Assembly (NCBI RefSeq): GCF_036375055.1
Contig: NZ_DASUSQ010000064.1
Span: 1-64,000, forward strand
Source: Umezawaea sp036375055
GTDB taxonomy: Bacteria > Actinomycetota > Actinomycetes > Mycobacteriales > Pseudonocardiaceae
DNA length: 64,000 nucleotides
Direction of reading: 5' to 3'
The translations under genes and the position numbers were made by a program. Position 1 is the stretch's first letter, and every line of letters starts with the position of its first letter. Positions 8,693-19,476 of the stretch are shown here, piece by piece. The notes below the pieces were generated by a model that did no database searches, had not been told where the DNA came from, and saw only the letters and a program-made list of their open reading frames with translations.

Positions 8693-9454
8693 ATGTACGC
8701 GGCGGAACGGCACCAACTCCTGGCGCAGAGGTCCCGCCGCGACGGCCGGATCGACGTCGGCGACATGGCCGCGGAACTCGGCGTCGCCCCCGAGACGATC
8801 CGCCGCGACCTCGGGGTGCTGGAACGCCAGGGCATCGTCCGCCGCGTGTACGGCGGCGCGGTCACCGTCGAACGCCTCGACTTCGAACCCGGTGTGGCGC
8901 AGCGGGACCAGACCAACGCCGCCGAGAAGGACCGGATCGCCCGCGCGGCGCTCGACGAGATCCCCGAACGCGGCACGGTGCTCATCGACGCGGGCACCAC
9001 CACCGCCCGCCTGGCCACGCTGCTCCCGGCCGACCGCGAGCTGACCGTCATCACCAACTCCGTGCCGGTCGCCGCGATCGTCGCGTCCAGGACCGCCATC
9101 ACCCTGCACCTGCTGGGCGGACGGGTCCGCGGCACCACCCTCGCGGCCGTCGAGTCGTGGACGCTGAACGCCCTGGACGGCCTGCTGGTGGACGTCGCGT
9201 TCCTCGGTGCCAACGGCTTCTCCGCCACCCGCGGCTGCACCACCCCGGACATCGCGGAGGCGGCGGTGAAGGCGGCGATGGTGACGGCCGCCCGCCGCCG
9301 CGTCGTGCTCGCCGATTCGAGCAAGCACGGCGCCGACCAGCTGAGCCGCTTCGCCGCGTGGGCGGACATCGACGTGCTGATCACCGACACCGGCCTGGAC
9401 GCCACGGCGATCCCGGAGCTGGAGGACGCCGGACCGCGGGTGGTGCTGACGTGA
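8693..9454 (+). CDS. fruR: DeoR-family regulator of fructose use
   Basis: Repressor-type regulator of 253 aa. It starts at the ATG at 8693 behind GGAGGG. The N-terminal DeoR winged helix (about 1-60) reads QRSRRDGRIDVGDMAAEL, then APETIRRDLGVLERQGIVRRVYGG, the family signature. The C-terminal DeoR-C sugar-phosphate domain has LIDAGTTTARLA and DVAFLGANGFS. It is followed by 1-phosphofructokinase and the fructose PTS genes, so the likely inducer is fructose 1-phosphate or a related sugar phosphate. A 142-bp gap separates it from fruK, which may have its own promoter there. Confidence 0.88.
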   Translation: MYAAERHQLLAQRSRRDGRIDVGDMAAELGVAPETIRRDLGVLERQGIVRRVYGGAVTVERLDFEPGVAQRDQTNAAEKDRIARAALDEIPERGTVLIDAGTTTARLATLLPADRELTVITNSVPVAAIVASRTAITLHLLGGRVRGTTLAAVESWTLNALDGLLVDVAFLGANGFSATRGCTTPDIAEAAVKAAMVTAARRRVVLADSSKHGADQLSRFAAWADIDVLITDTGLDATAIPELEDAGPRVVLT

Positions 9455-9596
9455 CCGCCCGGAACTGCCGGACCACCGGCCCGGCCTGTCGATCCCTGGC
9501 CTGCCGGATCCGCCCGTTCGGGCCTCGGCGGTCCCGAACCCGGCGAACTCGCCTCCCCCGAACCCGCCCACCCCGCACCCGCGGGGCGGTGACCCG

Positions 9597-10547
9597 GTGA
9601 TCGTCACCGTCACCCCCAACCCGAGCGTCGACCGGACCGCCACCCTGGAGCACTTCCGGCGCGGCGACGTCCTGCGGGCCACCTCCACGCGGCTCGACCC
9701 CGGCGGCAAGGGGGTCAACGTCGCCCGTGCCCTCGCCGCCGCGGGCACGCCCACCGTCGCCCTCCTCCCCGCGGGTGGTCCCGAGGGCGACCGGTTGGCG
9801 GCGCTCCTGGCCCCCGAGGGGGTTCCGGTGGTCGCGGTGCCGATCGCCGGGGCGACGCGGAGCAACATCGCGCTGGTCGAGCCGGACGGCACGACCACGA
9901 AGGTCAACGAGCCCGGCCCCGAGCTGTCGTCGTTCGAACTGGCGGCGCTGGAGGCCCGTGCGGCGCTCCTGGCCGCGCGCGCCGAGTGGCTGGTCTGCTG
10001 CGGCAGCCTCCCCCTCGGGGTGCCGTCGGACTTCTACGCGCGGCTGGTCCGGGTGGCCCGCGAGGCAGGGGCGAAGGTCGCGGTCGACGCGTCCGGGGAG
10101 GCCCTCGCGGCGGCGTGCGCGGCGGGGCCGGACCTGGTGAAGCCGAACCTGGACGAGCTGGTCGAGCTGGCCGGGCACCCGCTGCCGAGGCTGGGTGACG
10201 TGCTCGACTTCTGCCGCGCGCTGGTCGGCGGCGGGGTCGGCGCGGTGCTGGTCAGCCTGGGCGCCGACGGGGCGCTGCTGGTCGACCAGGTCGACGCGTG
10301 GCACGCGCGGGCCGAGCCGACCGAGGTCCGCAGCACCGTCGGCGCGGGGGACGCGGCGCTGGCCGGGTTCCTGCACGCCGGGGCGTGCGGGGAACGGGCG
10401 TTGCTGGCGGCGGTCGCGTTCGGGGCGGCGGCCGTGGCGCTGGAGGGCAGCCGGATGCCGAAGGACGTGCGGACCGACGGGGTGCGCCGCACCGACGTCG
10501 ACGAATCACTCAACCTCAGTGGAGCCGCGGCATGGACGCCGAACTGA
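9597..10547 (+). CDS. fruK: 1-phosphofructokinase
   Basis: PfkB-family kinase of 316 aa that phosphorylates fructose 1-phosphate to fructose 1,6-bisphosphate after PTS uptake. The GTG at 9597 begins IVTVTPNPSVDRT, the usual FruK start. Substrate motif GGKGVNVARAL lies near residues 35-45, and the C-terminal PfkB signature with the catalytic Asp (STVGAGDAALAGFL) is intact near 250. The C-terminus runs a little past the usual end and overlaps the EIIA gene by 16 nt, which implies translational coupling. Confidence 0.94.
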   Translation: MIVTVTPNPSVDRTATLEHFRRGDVLRATSTRLDPGGKGVNVARALAAAGTPTVALLPAGGPEGDRLAALLAPEGVPVVAVPIAGATRSNIALVEPDGTTTKVNEPGPELSSFELAALEARAALLAARAEWLVCCGSLPLGVPSDFYARLVRVAREAGAKVAVDASGEALAAACAAGPDLVKPNLDELVELAGHPLPRLGDVLDFCRALVGGGVGAVLVSLGADGALLVDQVDAWHARAEPTEVRSTVGAGDAALAGFLHAGACGERALLAAVAFGAAAVALEGSRMPKDVRTDGVRRTDVDESLNLSGAAAWTPN

Positions 10548-10984
10548 TCACCACGGAACTGGTCGACCTCGACCTGGCCGAACGCGACCGCCGGGCCGCC
10601 GTGCGGTCCCTCGCCCAGCGGCTCGTGGACGCGGGCCGGGTGACCGACCTGGAGCTGTTCCTCGCCGACGTCGAGAAGCGCGAGGCGCGGATGGCGACCG
10701 GCCTCGAAGGCGGGATCGGCATCCCGCACTGCCGCTCCGCCGCGGTCACCGCGCCCACGCTGGCGTTCGGGCGCAGCACCGGCGGCGTCGACTTCGGCGC
10801 GGACGACGGGCCCGCGACGCTGATCTTCCTGATCGCCGCGCCGGAGGGCGGCGGCGCGGAGCACATGACGATCCTCGCCGCGCTGGCCCGCAGGCTCGTG
10901 CGGGCCGAGTTCAAGCAGACCCTGACCGCCGCGACCGACCCTGCCCTCGTCGCCGCGTACGTCCGCCAGGAGGTGGCCCCGTGA
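10532..10984 (+). CDS. Fructose PTS EIIA component
   Basis: Cytoplasmic phosphocarrier of 150 aa (PTS EIIA type 2, mannitol/fructose family). The ATG at 10532 has GGAG about 8 nt upstream and lies within the end of fruK. The phospho-accepting histidine is in GIGIPHCRS (about residue 69). It takes phosphate from HPr and passes it to the EIIB domain of the next gene, whose GTG overlaps its stop codon as GTGA. No HPr or enzyme I gene lies in the window. Confidence 0.92.
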   Translation: MDAELITTELVDLDLAERDRRAAVRSLAQRLVDAGRVTDLELFLADVEKREARMATGLEGGIGIPHCRSAAVTAPTLAFGRSTGGVDFGADDGPATLIFLIAAPEGGGAEHMTILAALARRLVRAEFKQTLTAATDPALVAAYVRQEVAP

Positions 10985-12432
10985 AGTTCGTCGCCGTCAC
11001 CGCGTGCCCCACGGGCATCGCGCACACGTACATGGCCGCCGAGTCGCTGGAGCAGGCGGCGAGGGCCGGCGGGGACACCATCGAGGTGGAGACCCAGGGC
11101 TCGGCCGGATCGGCCCCGCTCGACCCGGCGGTCATCGCCGACGCCGACGCGGTGATCTTCGCCGTGGACGTGGCCGTGCGGGGCCGGGAGCGGTTCGAGG
11201 GCAAGCCGGTCGTCGAGGTCGGCGTGAAGCAGGCGATCAACGGCGCCGCGGCGCTGTTCGAGCAGGCCAAGGCAGCCGTGGCGGCCGGGCCGCCCAAGAC
11301 CGGTGCCCCCGTGCCGACCTCCAGGGTCGGCGCGAGCGACCGCACCGGCGCGAAGGTCCGGCAGTGGTTGATGACCGGCGTCAGCTACCTGATCCCGTTC
11401 GTCGCCGCGGGCGGTCTGCTCATCGCGCTGAGCTTCGCGCTCGGCGGCTACGAGATCGTCGACGCCCCGAAGGTGACCGACCAGTTCGACGCGCTCTCGG
11501 TGCGGGGCTGGGCCGCGCTGATGTTCCAGATCGGGTCGGCGGCGTTCGGGTTCCTGGTGCCGGTGCTGGCGGGGTTCACCGCGTTCGCCATCGCCGACCG
11601 GCCCGCCATCGCGCCGGGGTTCGTCGGCGGCGCCATCGCCGTCACGGTCGGCGCGGGCTTCCTGGGCGGCCTGGTCGCGGGCCTGCTCGCGGGCGGGGTC
11701 GTCAGCGCGCTGACGCGGGTGAGGGTGCCGCGCTCGGTCGCGGGGATCATGCCGGTGGTGGTCTACCCGCTCCTCGGGTCGGTCGTGGTCGGCGTGCTGA
11801 TGTACGTCGTGGTCGGCAAGCCCATCGCCGCCGCCACGACCGGGCTGACGAACTGGCTCAACGGGCTGAGCGGGACGAGCGCCCTGCTGCTGGGCGCGCT
11901 GCTCGGGCTGATGATGGCGTTCGACATGGGCGGGCCGGTCAACAAGGCGGCGTACGCGTTCGCCGTCGGCGGCCTCACCACCGGCACCGGGACCTCGCTC
12001 CAGATCATGGCCGCGGTGATGGCGGCGGGCATGGTGCCGCCGCTCGCGCTCGCGCTGGCGTCGACCGTTCGCAAGGCGTTGTTCACCGACGTGGAACGGG
12101 AGAACGGGCGGGCAGCGTGGTTGCTCGGCGCCTCGTTCATCACCGAGGGCGCGATTCCGTCCGCCGCGGCCGATCCGCTGCGGGTCATCCCCTCCATCAT
12201 GCTCGGCTCGGCCACGACGGGCGCGTTGTCGATGGTGTTCGGAGTGACCCTGCGCGCGCCGCACGGCGGTATCTTCGTGCTGCCCCTGATCGGGAAACCG
12301 CTGCTGTTCGTGGTCGCGCTGGTGATCGGAACGGTGATCTCCGCGGTCGCCGTGATCGTGCTGAAACATCTGAAGGCCGGCGCTCCCCGCGGTGCCGAGC
12401 CGGTGGTGAGCACCAGCGCCGCGAGCGCGTGA
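10981..12432 (+). CDS. fruA: Fructose PTS EIIBC permease
   Basis: Membrane permease of 483 aa that imports fructose and phosphorylates it to fructose 1-phosphate. The EIIB domain (1-100) opens KFVAVTACPTGIAHTYMAAE with phospho-cysteine Cys9. A linker of about 25 residues leads to the EIIC domain (about 120-475), with about nine hydrophobic helices and the FDMGGPVNKAAYAF motif. Order and sizes match actinobacterial FruA, except that EIIA is encoded as a separate upstream gene (many relatives fuse all three). It starts at the GTG overlapping the EIIA stop. A weak hairpin follows at about 12462-12494. Confidence 0.94.
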   Translation: MKFVAVTACPTGIAHTYMAAESLEQAARAGGDTIEVETQGSAGSAPLDPAVIADADAVIFAVDVAVRGRERFEGKPVVEVGVKQAINGAAALFEQAKAAVAAGPPKTGAPVPTSRVGASDRTGAKVRQWLMTGVSYLIPFVAAGGLLIALSFALGGYEIVDAPKVTDQFDALSVRGWAALMFQIGSAAFGFLVPVLAGFTAFAIADRPAIAPGFVGGAIAVTVGAGFLGGLVAGLLAGGVVSALTRVRVPRSVAGIMPVVVYPLLGSVVVGVLMYVVVGKPIAAATTGLTNWLNGLSGTSALLLGALLGLMMAFDMGGPVNKAAYAFAVGGLTTGTGTSLQIMAAVMAAGMVPPLALALASTVRKALFTDVERENGRAAWLLGASFITEGAIPSAAADPLRVIPSIMLGSATTGALSMVFGVTLRAPHGGIFVLPLIGKPLLFVVALVIGTVISAVAVIVLKHLKAGAPRGAEPVVSTSAASA

Positions 12433-12531
12433 TTGCCTGATCGGGAAGAGGGTCCGGCCGCCGATGATTAGTTCTCGCGGACCTACACCGACGCCATTGC
12501 TATAAGAGTCATATGGGTTTGGTATATGTCA

Positions 12532-12547
12532 TGTGATCTGCATCACT
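12532..12547. promoter_or_regulatory. Crp-like palindrome upstream of YCII-LuxR gene
   Basis: TGTGAT-CTGC-ATCACT matches the Crp consensus TGTGA-N6-TCACA at 9 of 10 positions. It ends at the first base of the -35 box, so its centre lies about 42 bp before the expected transcription start, the class II activation position. Confidence 0.5.
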
Positions 12548-12575
12548 TGACTAGACAAAATCACCACAGTTAAGT
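12547..12575 (+). promoter_or_regulatory. Sigma70-type promoter of YCII-LuxR gene
   Basis: TTGACT (12547-12552) and TTAAGT (12570-12575) are separated by 17 bp. The surrounding 120 bp are unusually AT-rich for this genome. The start codon lies about 43 bp downstream of the -10. Confidence 0.5.
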
Positions 12576-12618
12576 AGGGGAGTAGTTATCGGCCGCTGAA
12601 TGAAATGGGGATCAACCA

Positions 12619-13161
12619 GTGGCTTTCATCATTGAGATGATTTTCCGAGACGCTGGCGACGTGCGCAGATCGATTCACGTGGCACATCGTGATTACTGGA
12701 AGCGTCTTGCCGATCAGGGAGTCCTGATCGGCGGCGGGTTGGTGGGTGACGGTTCGGCGGCGATGCTGCTGTGCCAGGCCGCGGACGAGCAGGCGGTCCG
12801 CGAGCTCATCCGAGCCGACCCGTACATCAGGTCGCACGTGATCGCGGAGCTGCGCGTTCGCCAGTGGCACGTCCTCATGGGCGTCCCGCAGGTGGAACGT
12901 CCGGAGCCCGCGTTGGTGCGCCCGCGTGACGGGCAGGCGGTCGACGCGATCGACCACGACCCGCTCACGCCGCACGAGCGGCGGATCGCGCTGATGATGT
13001 TGGAGGGCAAGACCAACCGGCAGATCGCCGAGCACTTCTCGGTGTCCACCCGTGCGGTCGAACTCCACATCACCCGCATCTACCGCAAACTGGAGATCGG
13101 TCGCCGCGCGCAGCTCGCCGCGGCGATGTCCTGGGGGCAGGGTCAACGGTCCTACCTGTAG
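12619..13161 (+). CDS. YCII-domain and LuxR-type HTH fusion regulator
   Basis: Protein of 180 aa from the GTG at 12619 (GGGGA about 8 nt upstream). Residues 1-92 form a YCII-like dimeric alpha/beta-barrel domain with His/Asp residues in HVAHRDYW and RADPYI. A short linker leads to a LuxR-type HTH (about 115-172): LTPHERRIALMMLEGKTNRQ, then HFSVSTRAVELHITRIYRKL. YCII proteins are small enzymes or binding proteins, and LuxR HTHs bind DNA, so the fusion suggests a one-component regulator sensing a small molecule with the YCII fold. No adjacent target is obvious; it may control the fru genes before it, the binding protein after it, or itself. Confidence 0.82.
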   Translation: MAFIIEMIFRDAGDVRRSIHVAHRDYWKRLADQGVLIGGGLVGDGSAAMLLCQAADEQAVRELIRADPYIRSHVIAELRVRQWHVLMGVPQVERPEPALVRPRDGQAVDAIDHDPLTPHERRIALMMLEGKTNRQIAEHFSVSTRAVELHITRIYRKLEIGRRAQLAAAMSWGQGQRSYL

Positions 13162-13166
13162 GCACG

Positions 13167-13196
13167 ACGGCGTCCTTCGCTCTGGAAGGGCGCCGT
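13167..13196 (+). terminator. Hairpin after YCII-LuxR gene
   Basis: An 11-bp stem with one T-G pair (13167-13177 with 13186-13196) around an 8-nt loop, 5 bp after the stop codon. Confidence 0.6.
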
Positions 13197-13298
13197 TCGG
13201 CCATTCCGCGCGGGGTACGGGCGGGCACGTCAATGGTTCACGCCGGTGGGTCATGTCACAGTGGGCCCCACTGTCGCCATATGAGATGAATAGACTGC

Positions 13299-13310
13299 TA
13301 CCAGTTGGTA
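13299..13310. promoter_or_regulatory. Inverted repeat before the orphan binding-protein gene
   Basis: TACCA-GT-TGGTA, perfect 5-bp arms, 22 bp before the start codon. A further TGGTA half-site lies at 13318-13322. It has TetR-operator geometry and resembles the TACC...GGTA sites at 19437 and 19461. Confidence 0.45.
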
Positions 13311-13332
13311 ACTTCTCTGGTAGGAGCCTGTC

Positions 13333-14559
13333 GTGCGCCGTCCTGTCCTGGCCGCGGTCCTCTCGGCCGCCCTGGCCGCGTCGGCCTGCGCCTCCACCGG
13401 GTCAACCGCCGTGAAGTCCGGTCCGGGGGTCACCGAGGACGCGATCTCGTTGGGCGTCCTGACGGACATGAGCGGTCCGTTCGCGCCGACCGCGCTCGTC
13501 CGGATCAAGGGCTACGAGCTGTTCATCGGGGAGCTGAACGCCCGCGGCGGCATCTGCGGCCGCCAGGTGCGGCTGACGACGAAGGACCACGGGTTCACCG
13601 TCCAGCGCGCCCTCGACGGCTACTTCGAGCTGGAGCCGGAGGTCCTCGGCTTCCTCGACATCACCGGCGCCGCCATGACCGCCGCCATCGCCCCCGACCT
13701 GATCCAGACCCGCGCGCTCGCCGCCCCGGTCTCCTGGTCGGCGGCACTGCTGGGCAACCCGCACATGATGATCGTCGGCGGCACGTACGACATCGACGTG
13801 ATGAACGGCCTCGACCACCTCAAGCGCACCGGTGTGATCGCCGACGGCGACACCATCGGGCACGTCCACGTCGAGGGGGACTTCGGCAAGAACGCGCTGG
13901 AGGGCAGCACGTTCGCCGCCCAGCAGTGGGGCATGACCCTGGTCGAGAAGCCCGTCGCGGAGTCGGCGGGCGACCTGGGCACCCAGATCGCCGCGCTGAG
14001 GGCGCAGGGCGCCAAGGCCGTCGTGCTCAGCACCAGCCCGGCGCAGACGGCGCTGGCCGTCGCCGCCGCGGCCGGACTCGGCTGGAAGGTCCCGTTCCTG
14101 GTCAACGTCGCGGGCTTCGACCCGGCGATCCTCAAGTCGCCCGCCGCCGAGGCCGTGGTGGAGCAGGTGCGGGTCGTCTCGCCCATCGCGCCCTACGGCG
14201 CCGACGCGGCAGGGCCGCAGGCCGTGGCCAGGGCGTTCGAGGCCGAGAACCCCGGCATGGAGGCCAACGGCGCGGTGAACCACGGCTACGCGGTCGCCAT
14301 GGCGTTCGCCGCGGTGCTGGAGAAGGCCTGCGCGGACAAGGACCTGACCCGCGACGGCGTGCTGCGCGCGTTCCAGGACACCAACGGCGTCGAGACCAGC
14401 GGCCTCACCGGCCAGCTGCGGTTCTCCCTGGCCGGCAGGCCGTCGGCGACGCAGTCCTACGTCGCCCGCCCCGACGCGAGCGTGAAGGGCGGCCTCGCGG
14501 TGAGCGAGAAGCTGTTCGAGTCCGACCTGGTGAAGGCCAAGGGCACGCGCGCCAAGTAG
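13333..14559 (+). CDS. ABC-type solute-binding lipoprotein, LivK-like
   Basis: Extracellular ligand-binding protein of 408 aa (periplasmic-binding type I, branched-chain amino-acid family). The GTG at 13333 has AGGAG 6 nt upstream. The signal peptide ends in a lipobox ASAC (Cys19). The mature chain starts with the family segment ISLGVLTDMSGPFAPTALV and later has VHVEGDFGKNALEGS. No permease or ATPase genes are adjacent, so it is an orphan receptor that either works with a transporter elsewhere or acts as a sensor. Ligands in this family include amino acids, amides and aromatic acids. Confidence 0.87.
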   Translation: MRRPVLAAVLSAALAASACASTGSTAVKSGPGVTEDAISLGVLTDMSGPFAPTALVRIKGYELFIGELNARGGICGRQVRLTTKDHGFTVQRALDGYFELEPEVLGFLDITGAAMTAAIAPDLIQTRALAAPVSWSAALLGNPHMMIVGGTYDIDVMNGLDHLKRTGVIADGDTIGHVHVEGDFGKNALEGSTFAAQQWGMTLVEKPVAESAGDLGTQIAALRAQGAKAVVLSTSPAQTALAVAAAAGLGWKVPFLVNVAGFDPAILKSPAAEAVVEQVRVVSPIAPYGADAAGPQAVARAFEAENPGMEANGAVNHGYAVAMAFAAVLEKACADKDLTRDGVLRAFQDTNGVETSGLTGQLRFSLAGRPSATQSYVARPDASVKGGLAVSEKLFESDLVKAKGTRAK

Positions 14560-14565
14560 CGACCG

Positions 14566-14592
14566 CGCGGCGGGCCCGCCGGGCCCGCCGCG
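14566..14592. terminator. GC-rich hairpin between convergent genes
   Basis: A perfect 11-bp stem (14566-14576 with 14582-14592) and 5-nt loop between the binding-protein gene and tex. It is made only of G and C and has no T run. Confidence 0.6.
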
Positions 14593-14599
14593 ACCGCTC

Positions 14600-16933
<2,334 letters not shown>

Positions 16934-17124
16934 GGTCAGGCATTGTGCCCGGCTTCACGCCCCCGCGGTCGTGCGGGTGCCGCGACCCGCGCGTCGTCCC
17001 GCTGGGCCGTTGGGCCCAATCGGTACCGCCGTCGGGCGACCCCGGACGCCAGGAGTTGACGGAACGCCGCACCAGGCCCCATAACCGGAGTCGTTCTCAC
17101 GTTCATTCATCCGAGGAGTCGCGC

Positions 17125-18537
17125 GTGCCGTCCACATCCGCCCGGAAGTTCGCCGAGATCAGCACCCCGCACCCGCCCGCCCGCACGGACGTGGTGGTGC
17201 GGAGGGCCGTCGTGCTCGGCGCGAGCATCGCGGGGCTGCTGGCGGCGCGGGTGCTCAGCGACCACGCCGAGGAGGTCCTGGTCGTCGAGCGCGACGCGGG
17301 CGGCGCCGACGGCGAGCCGCGCGCGGGCGTCCCGCAGGGCGGCCACGTGCACGCCCTCCTCGCCGCGGGCAACGTGCAGCTCGACCGCTGGTTCCCCGGC
17401 TTCACCGAGGCCGCCGTCGCACTGGGCGCGGTGCTGCCGCCCCGCGACGGCGTGAGGTTCTACCGCAACGGCGCGCTCCGGCTCGGTCCGCCGCCCGCGC
17501 ACGCCCCGGCGCTGGTCAGCACCCGCCCGTTCCTCGAACGGCTGGTGCGCGAGCGGACCGCGGCCGTGAGCGGCGTCGAGTTCGCCACGGGGCGCGCGAG
17601 CGGCCTGGTGTTCGACGGCGACCGGGTCGCGGGCGTCCGCTACGTGCCGGAGGGCTCCACCGAGGAGGTGGTGGCGACCGCGGACCTCGTGGTCGACGGG
17701 ATGGGCCGGTCCAGCAAGCTCGGCGACTGGCTGGCGGAGGGCGGCTGGCAGCGCCCGCCGATGCGGCGGATGCCCATCAGGCTCAACTACGCCACGGCGC
17801 TGTTCCGGCGCGACGAGGCGGTCAGCGACACCTGCGTGGCCGTGTCCACGTCGGACTCCGCGCCGAGGGAGGGGAGGGTGGCGCGGATCGCGGGCATCAA
17901 CAGCGTCGAGGGCGACCGGTGGATCATGCTGATCTCCGGCTACGACGACGACCGCCCGACCCGCGACCCCGAGGACTTCCGGACCCGCTGCCGCCGCGAC
18001 TTCCCCGTGCCCTTCGGCGACATCGCCGAGCGCTGCGAGATGATCGGCGACGTCGCCACCTACCACCAGGCCGACAGCAGGCGCCGCGACTACCACCTCC
18101 TGGACCGCCTGCCCGCGGGCGTCGTGGCCGCGGGCGACGCCGTCGCGTCGTTCAACCCGGTCTACGGTCAGGGCATGGCGTCAGCGGCCCTGCACGCCTC
18201 CTGCCTCTCCGCCTACCTGCGCTCCGGCCCTGACCCGTGCGCACCCGCGAGGTCCTACTTCGACGACGTGAAGGTCGTCGTGGACGCGGCCTGGCGGGTC
18301 TCCACCCTCGCCGACCTCTCCCTCCCGCACGTGGACGGCCCGTACCCGCGCGGCTACCCCGTCATCAAGCGGGTGGCCGACCTGGTGTTCGAGGCCTCCG
18401 CCACCGACCCGGTGGTAGCCGCACGGATGTCCGAGGTCACCGCGATGCTCACCCCGCCGTCAGCACTGGCCAGTCCCGGCACGCTCCTGCGGGCGGTCCG
18501 GGTCGCCCTGCGCCCCGGAAAGCCCACCGCGCCGTGA
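17125..18537 (+). CDS. FAD-dependent monooxygenase/oxidoreductase
   Basis: Flavoprotein of 470 aa. I chose the GTG at 17125 with GAGGAG 6 nt upstream; the frame extends 60 codons further without a ribosome site. The dinucleotide motif GASIAGLLAARVLSDHAEEV (about 33-52) ends in the ribose-binding acidic residue of VVERD. The second FAD motif GDAVASFNPVYGQGMASAAL lies near 340. This places it in the aromatic hydroxylase or geranylgeranyl-reductase-like group. The C-terminal 100 residues are helical and less conserved. The substrate is unknown. The next gene, a patatin, starts within its stop codon (GTGA), so the two enzymes are probably made together, perhaps for lipid modification. Confidence 0.82.
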   Translation: MPSTSARKFAEISTPHPPARTDVVVRRAVVLGASIAGLLAARVLSDHAEEVLVVERDAGGADGEPRAGVPQGGHVHALLAAGNVQLDRWFPGFTEAAVALGAVLPPRDGVRFYRNGALRLGPPPAHAPALVSTRPFLERLVRERTAAVSGVEFATGRASGLVFDGDRVAGVRYVPEGSTEEVVATADLVVDGMGRSSKLGDWLAEGGWQRPPMRRMPIRLNYATALFRRDEAVSDTCVAVSTSDSAPREGRVARIAGINSVEGDRWIMLISGYDDDRPTRDPEDFRTRCRRDFPVPFGDIAERCEMIGDVATYHQADSRRRDYHLLDRLPAGVVAAGDAVASFNPVYGQGMASAALHASCLSAYLRSGPDPCAPARSYFDDVKVVVDAAWRVSTLADLSLPHVDGPYPRGYPVIKRVADLVFEASATDPVVAARMSEVTAMLTPPSALASPGTLLRAVRVALRPGKPTAP

Positions 18538-19406
18538 TCGCGCTCCCCGGCCCCGTCGGCTTCGTCCTCGGTGGCGGCGGCAGCCTCGGTGCCGGCCAGG
18601 TCGGCATGCTGACGGCGTTGGCCGAGCACGACATCGTCCCCGACCTCGTGGTCGGCACGTCGGTCGGCTCGGTCAACGGCTCGCTGCTCGCCCTCGACCC
18701 GGAGGGGGCGCCCGAACGGCTGGCGCTGATCTGGGCGCACATGACCCGTCCGCGCGTGTTCCCCGGCGGCCCGATCGCCCAGTTGCGGACGTTGCGCGCC
18801 CACAAGAAGTTCCTGTTCCCCAACACCGGTCTCGCCACCGTGGTCGAGCAGGGGTTGGGCGGTGCCGCCGACTTCACCGACCTGCGCCTGCCGTTCGGCG
18901 CGGTCGCGGTCGACTCCCTGACCGGCCAACCCGTGCTCATCCGCACCGGGCCGCTCGTCCCCGCGATCCTGGCCAGCAGCGCCATCCCCGGCGTCTACCC
19001 GCCGGTGCGCCTGGACGGCCGCGTCCTCTACGACGGCGGTGTCCTGGCCAACGTGCCGATCCGCCAGGCGCTCGCGATGGGCGCGAAGTCGTTGGTGGTG
19101 CTGGACTGCGCGTTCCCCGGCCACCTGCCCACGGTCCCGGAGACCCTCGCCGAGACGCTGCTGTTCTGGGCCACCCTGAGCATGCGCAACCAGGCCGTCC
19201 TGGAGGTCGAGCTGGCCTCCGCGGAGGTCCCGGTGCTCTACCTGCCCGGCCCGCCGGTCCAGCCGGTGACACCGCTCGACTTCAGCCACACGGCCGAGCT
19301 GATCGCCAGCTCGTACACGGCGTCGACCGCGTTCCTGGACACGGTGGCGGTCGACGGGCCGGGTCTGTACGGCGCTCCCGGCGGGCCGCCGGTGGAGACG
19401 GTCTAG
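18534..19406 (+). CDS. Patatin-like phospholipase
   Basis: Serine acyl hydrolase of 290 aa using a Ser-Asp dyad. The oxyanion loop GGGGSLGAGQ is near residues 13-22, the nucleophile elbow GTSVGS near 41-46, and the catalytic Asp is in YDGGVLANVP near 165. All three are intact. There is no signal peptide, so it acts in the cytoplasm or at the inner membrane face on phospholipids or other acyl esters. It is translationally coupled to the upstream FAD enzyme by a 4-nt overlap. Confidence 0.9.
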   Translation: MIALPGPVGFVLGGGGSLGAGQVGMLTALAEHDIVPDLVVGTSVGSVNGSLLALDPEGAPERLALIWAHMTRPRVFPGGPIAQLRTLRAHKKFLFPNTGLATVVEQGLGGAADFTDLRLPFGAVAVDSLTGQPVLIRTGPLVPAILASSAIPGVYPPVRLDGRVLYDGGVLANVPIRQALAMGAKSLVVLDCAFPGHLPTVPETLAETLLFWATLSMRNQAVLEVELASAEVPVLYLPGPPVQPVTPLDFSHTAELIASSYTASTAFLDTVAVDGPGLYGAPGGPPVETV

Positions 19407-19436
19407 GGGTTCCGCCGCCACTGTGCGCCAGCTCCA

Positions 19437-19450
19437 CTACCGATCGGTAG
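19437..19450. promoter_or_regulatory. Perfect 14-bp palindrome (operator 1)
   Basis: CTACCGATCGGTAG, perfectly palindromic, between the patatin stop and the alpha/beta hydrolase start. It shares TACYGRTCGGTA with operator 2, 24 bp downstream. This is typical TetR-operator form. Confidence 0.6.
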
Positions 19451-19460
19451 CCTCAAGCGA

Positions 19461-19476
19461 CATACTGGTCGGTATG
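19461..19476. promoter_or_regulatory. Related palindrome (operator 2) overlapping the start codon
   Basis: CATAC-TGGTCG-GTATG. Its core TACTGGTCGGTA differs from operator 1 at two positions, and it includes the ATG at 19474. A repressor bound here would block the promoter or the start of transcription. Confidence 0.55.

Noticed and set aside
9455..9596. Possible small gene between the DeoR regulator and fruK
   Set aside because: The 142 bp are very C-rich and open in several frames, but no start with a ribosome site or conserved product is seen.
12462..12494. Terminator after fruA
   Set aside because: GGTCCG/CGGACC arms are only 6 bp with a loop of about 21 nt, too weak to list.
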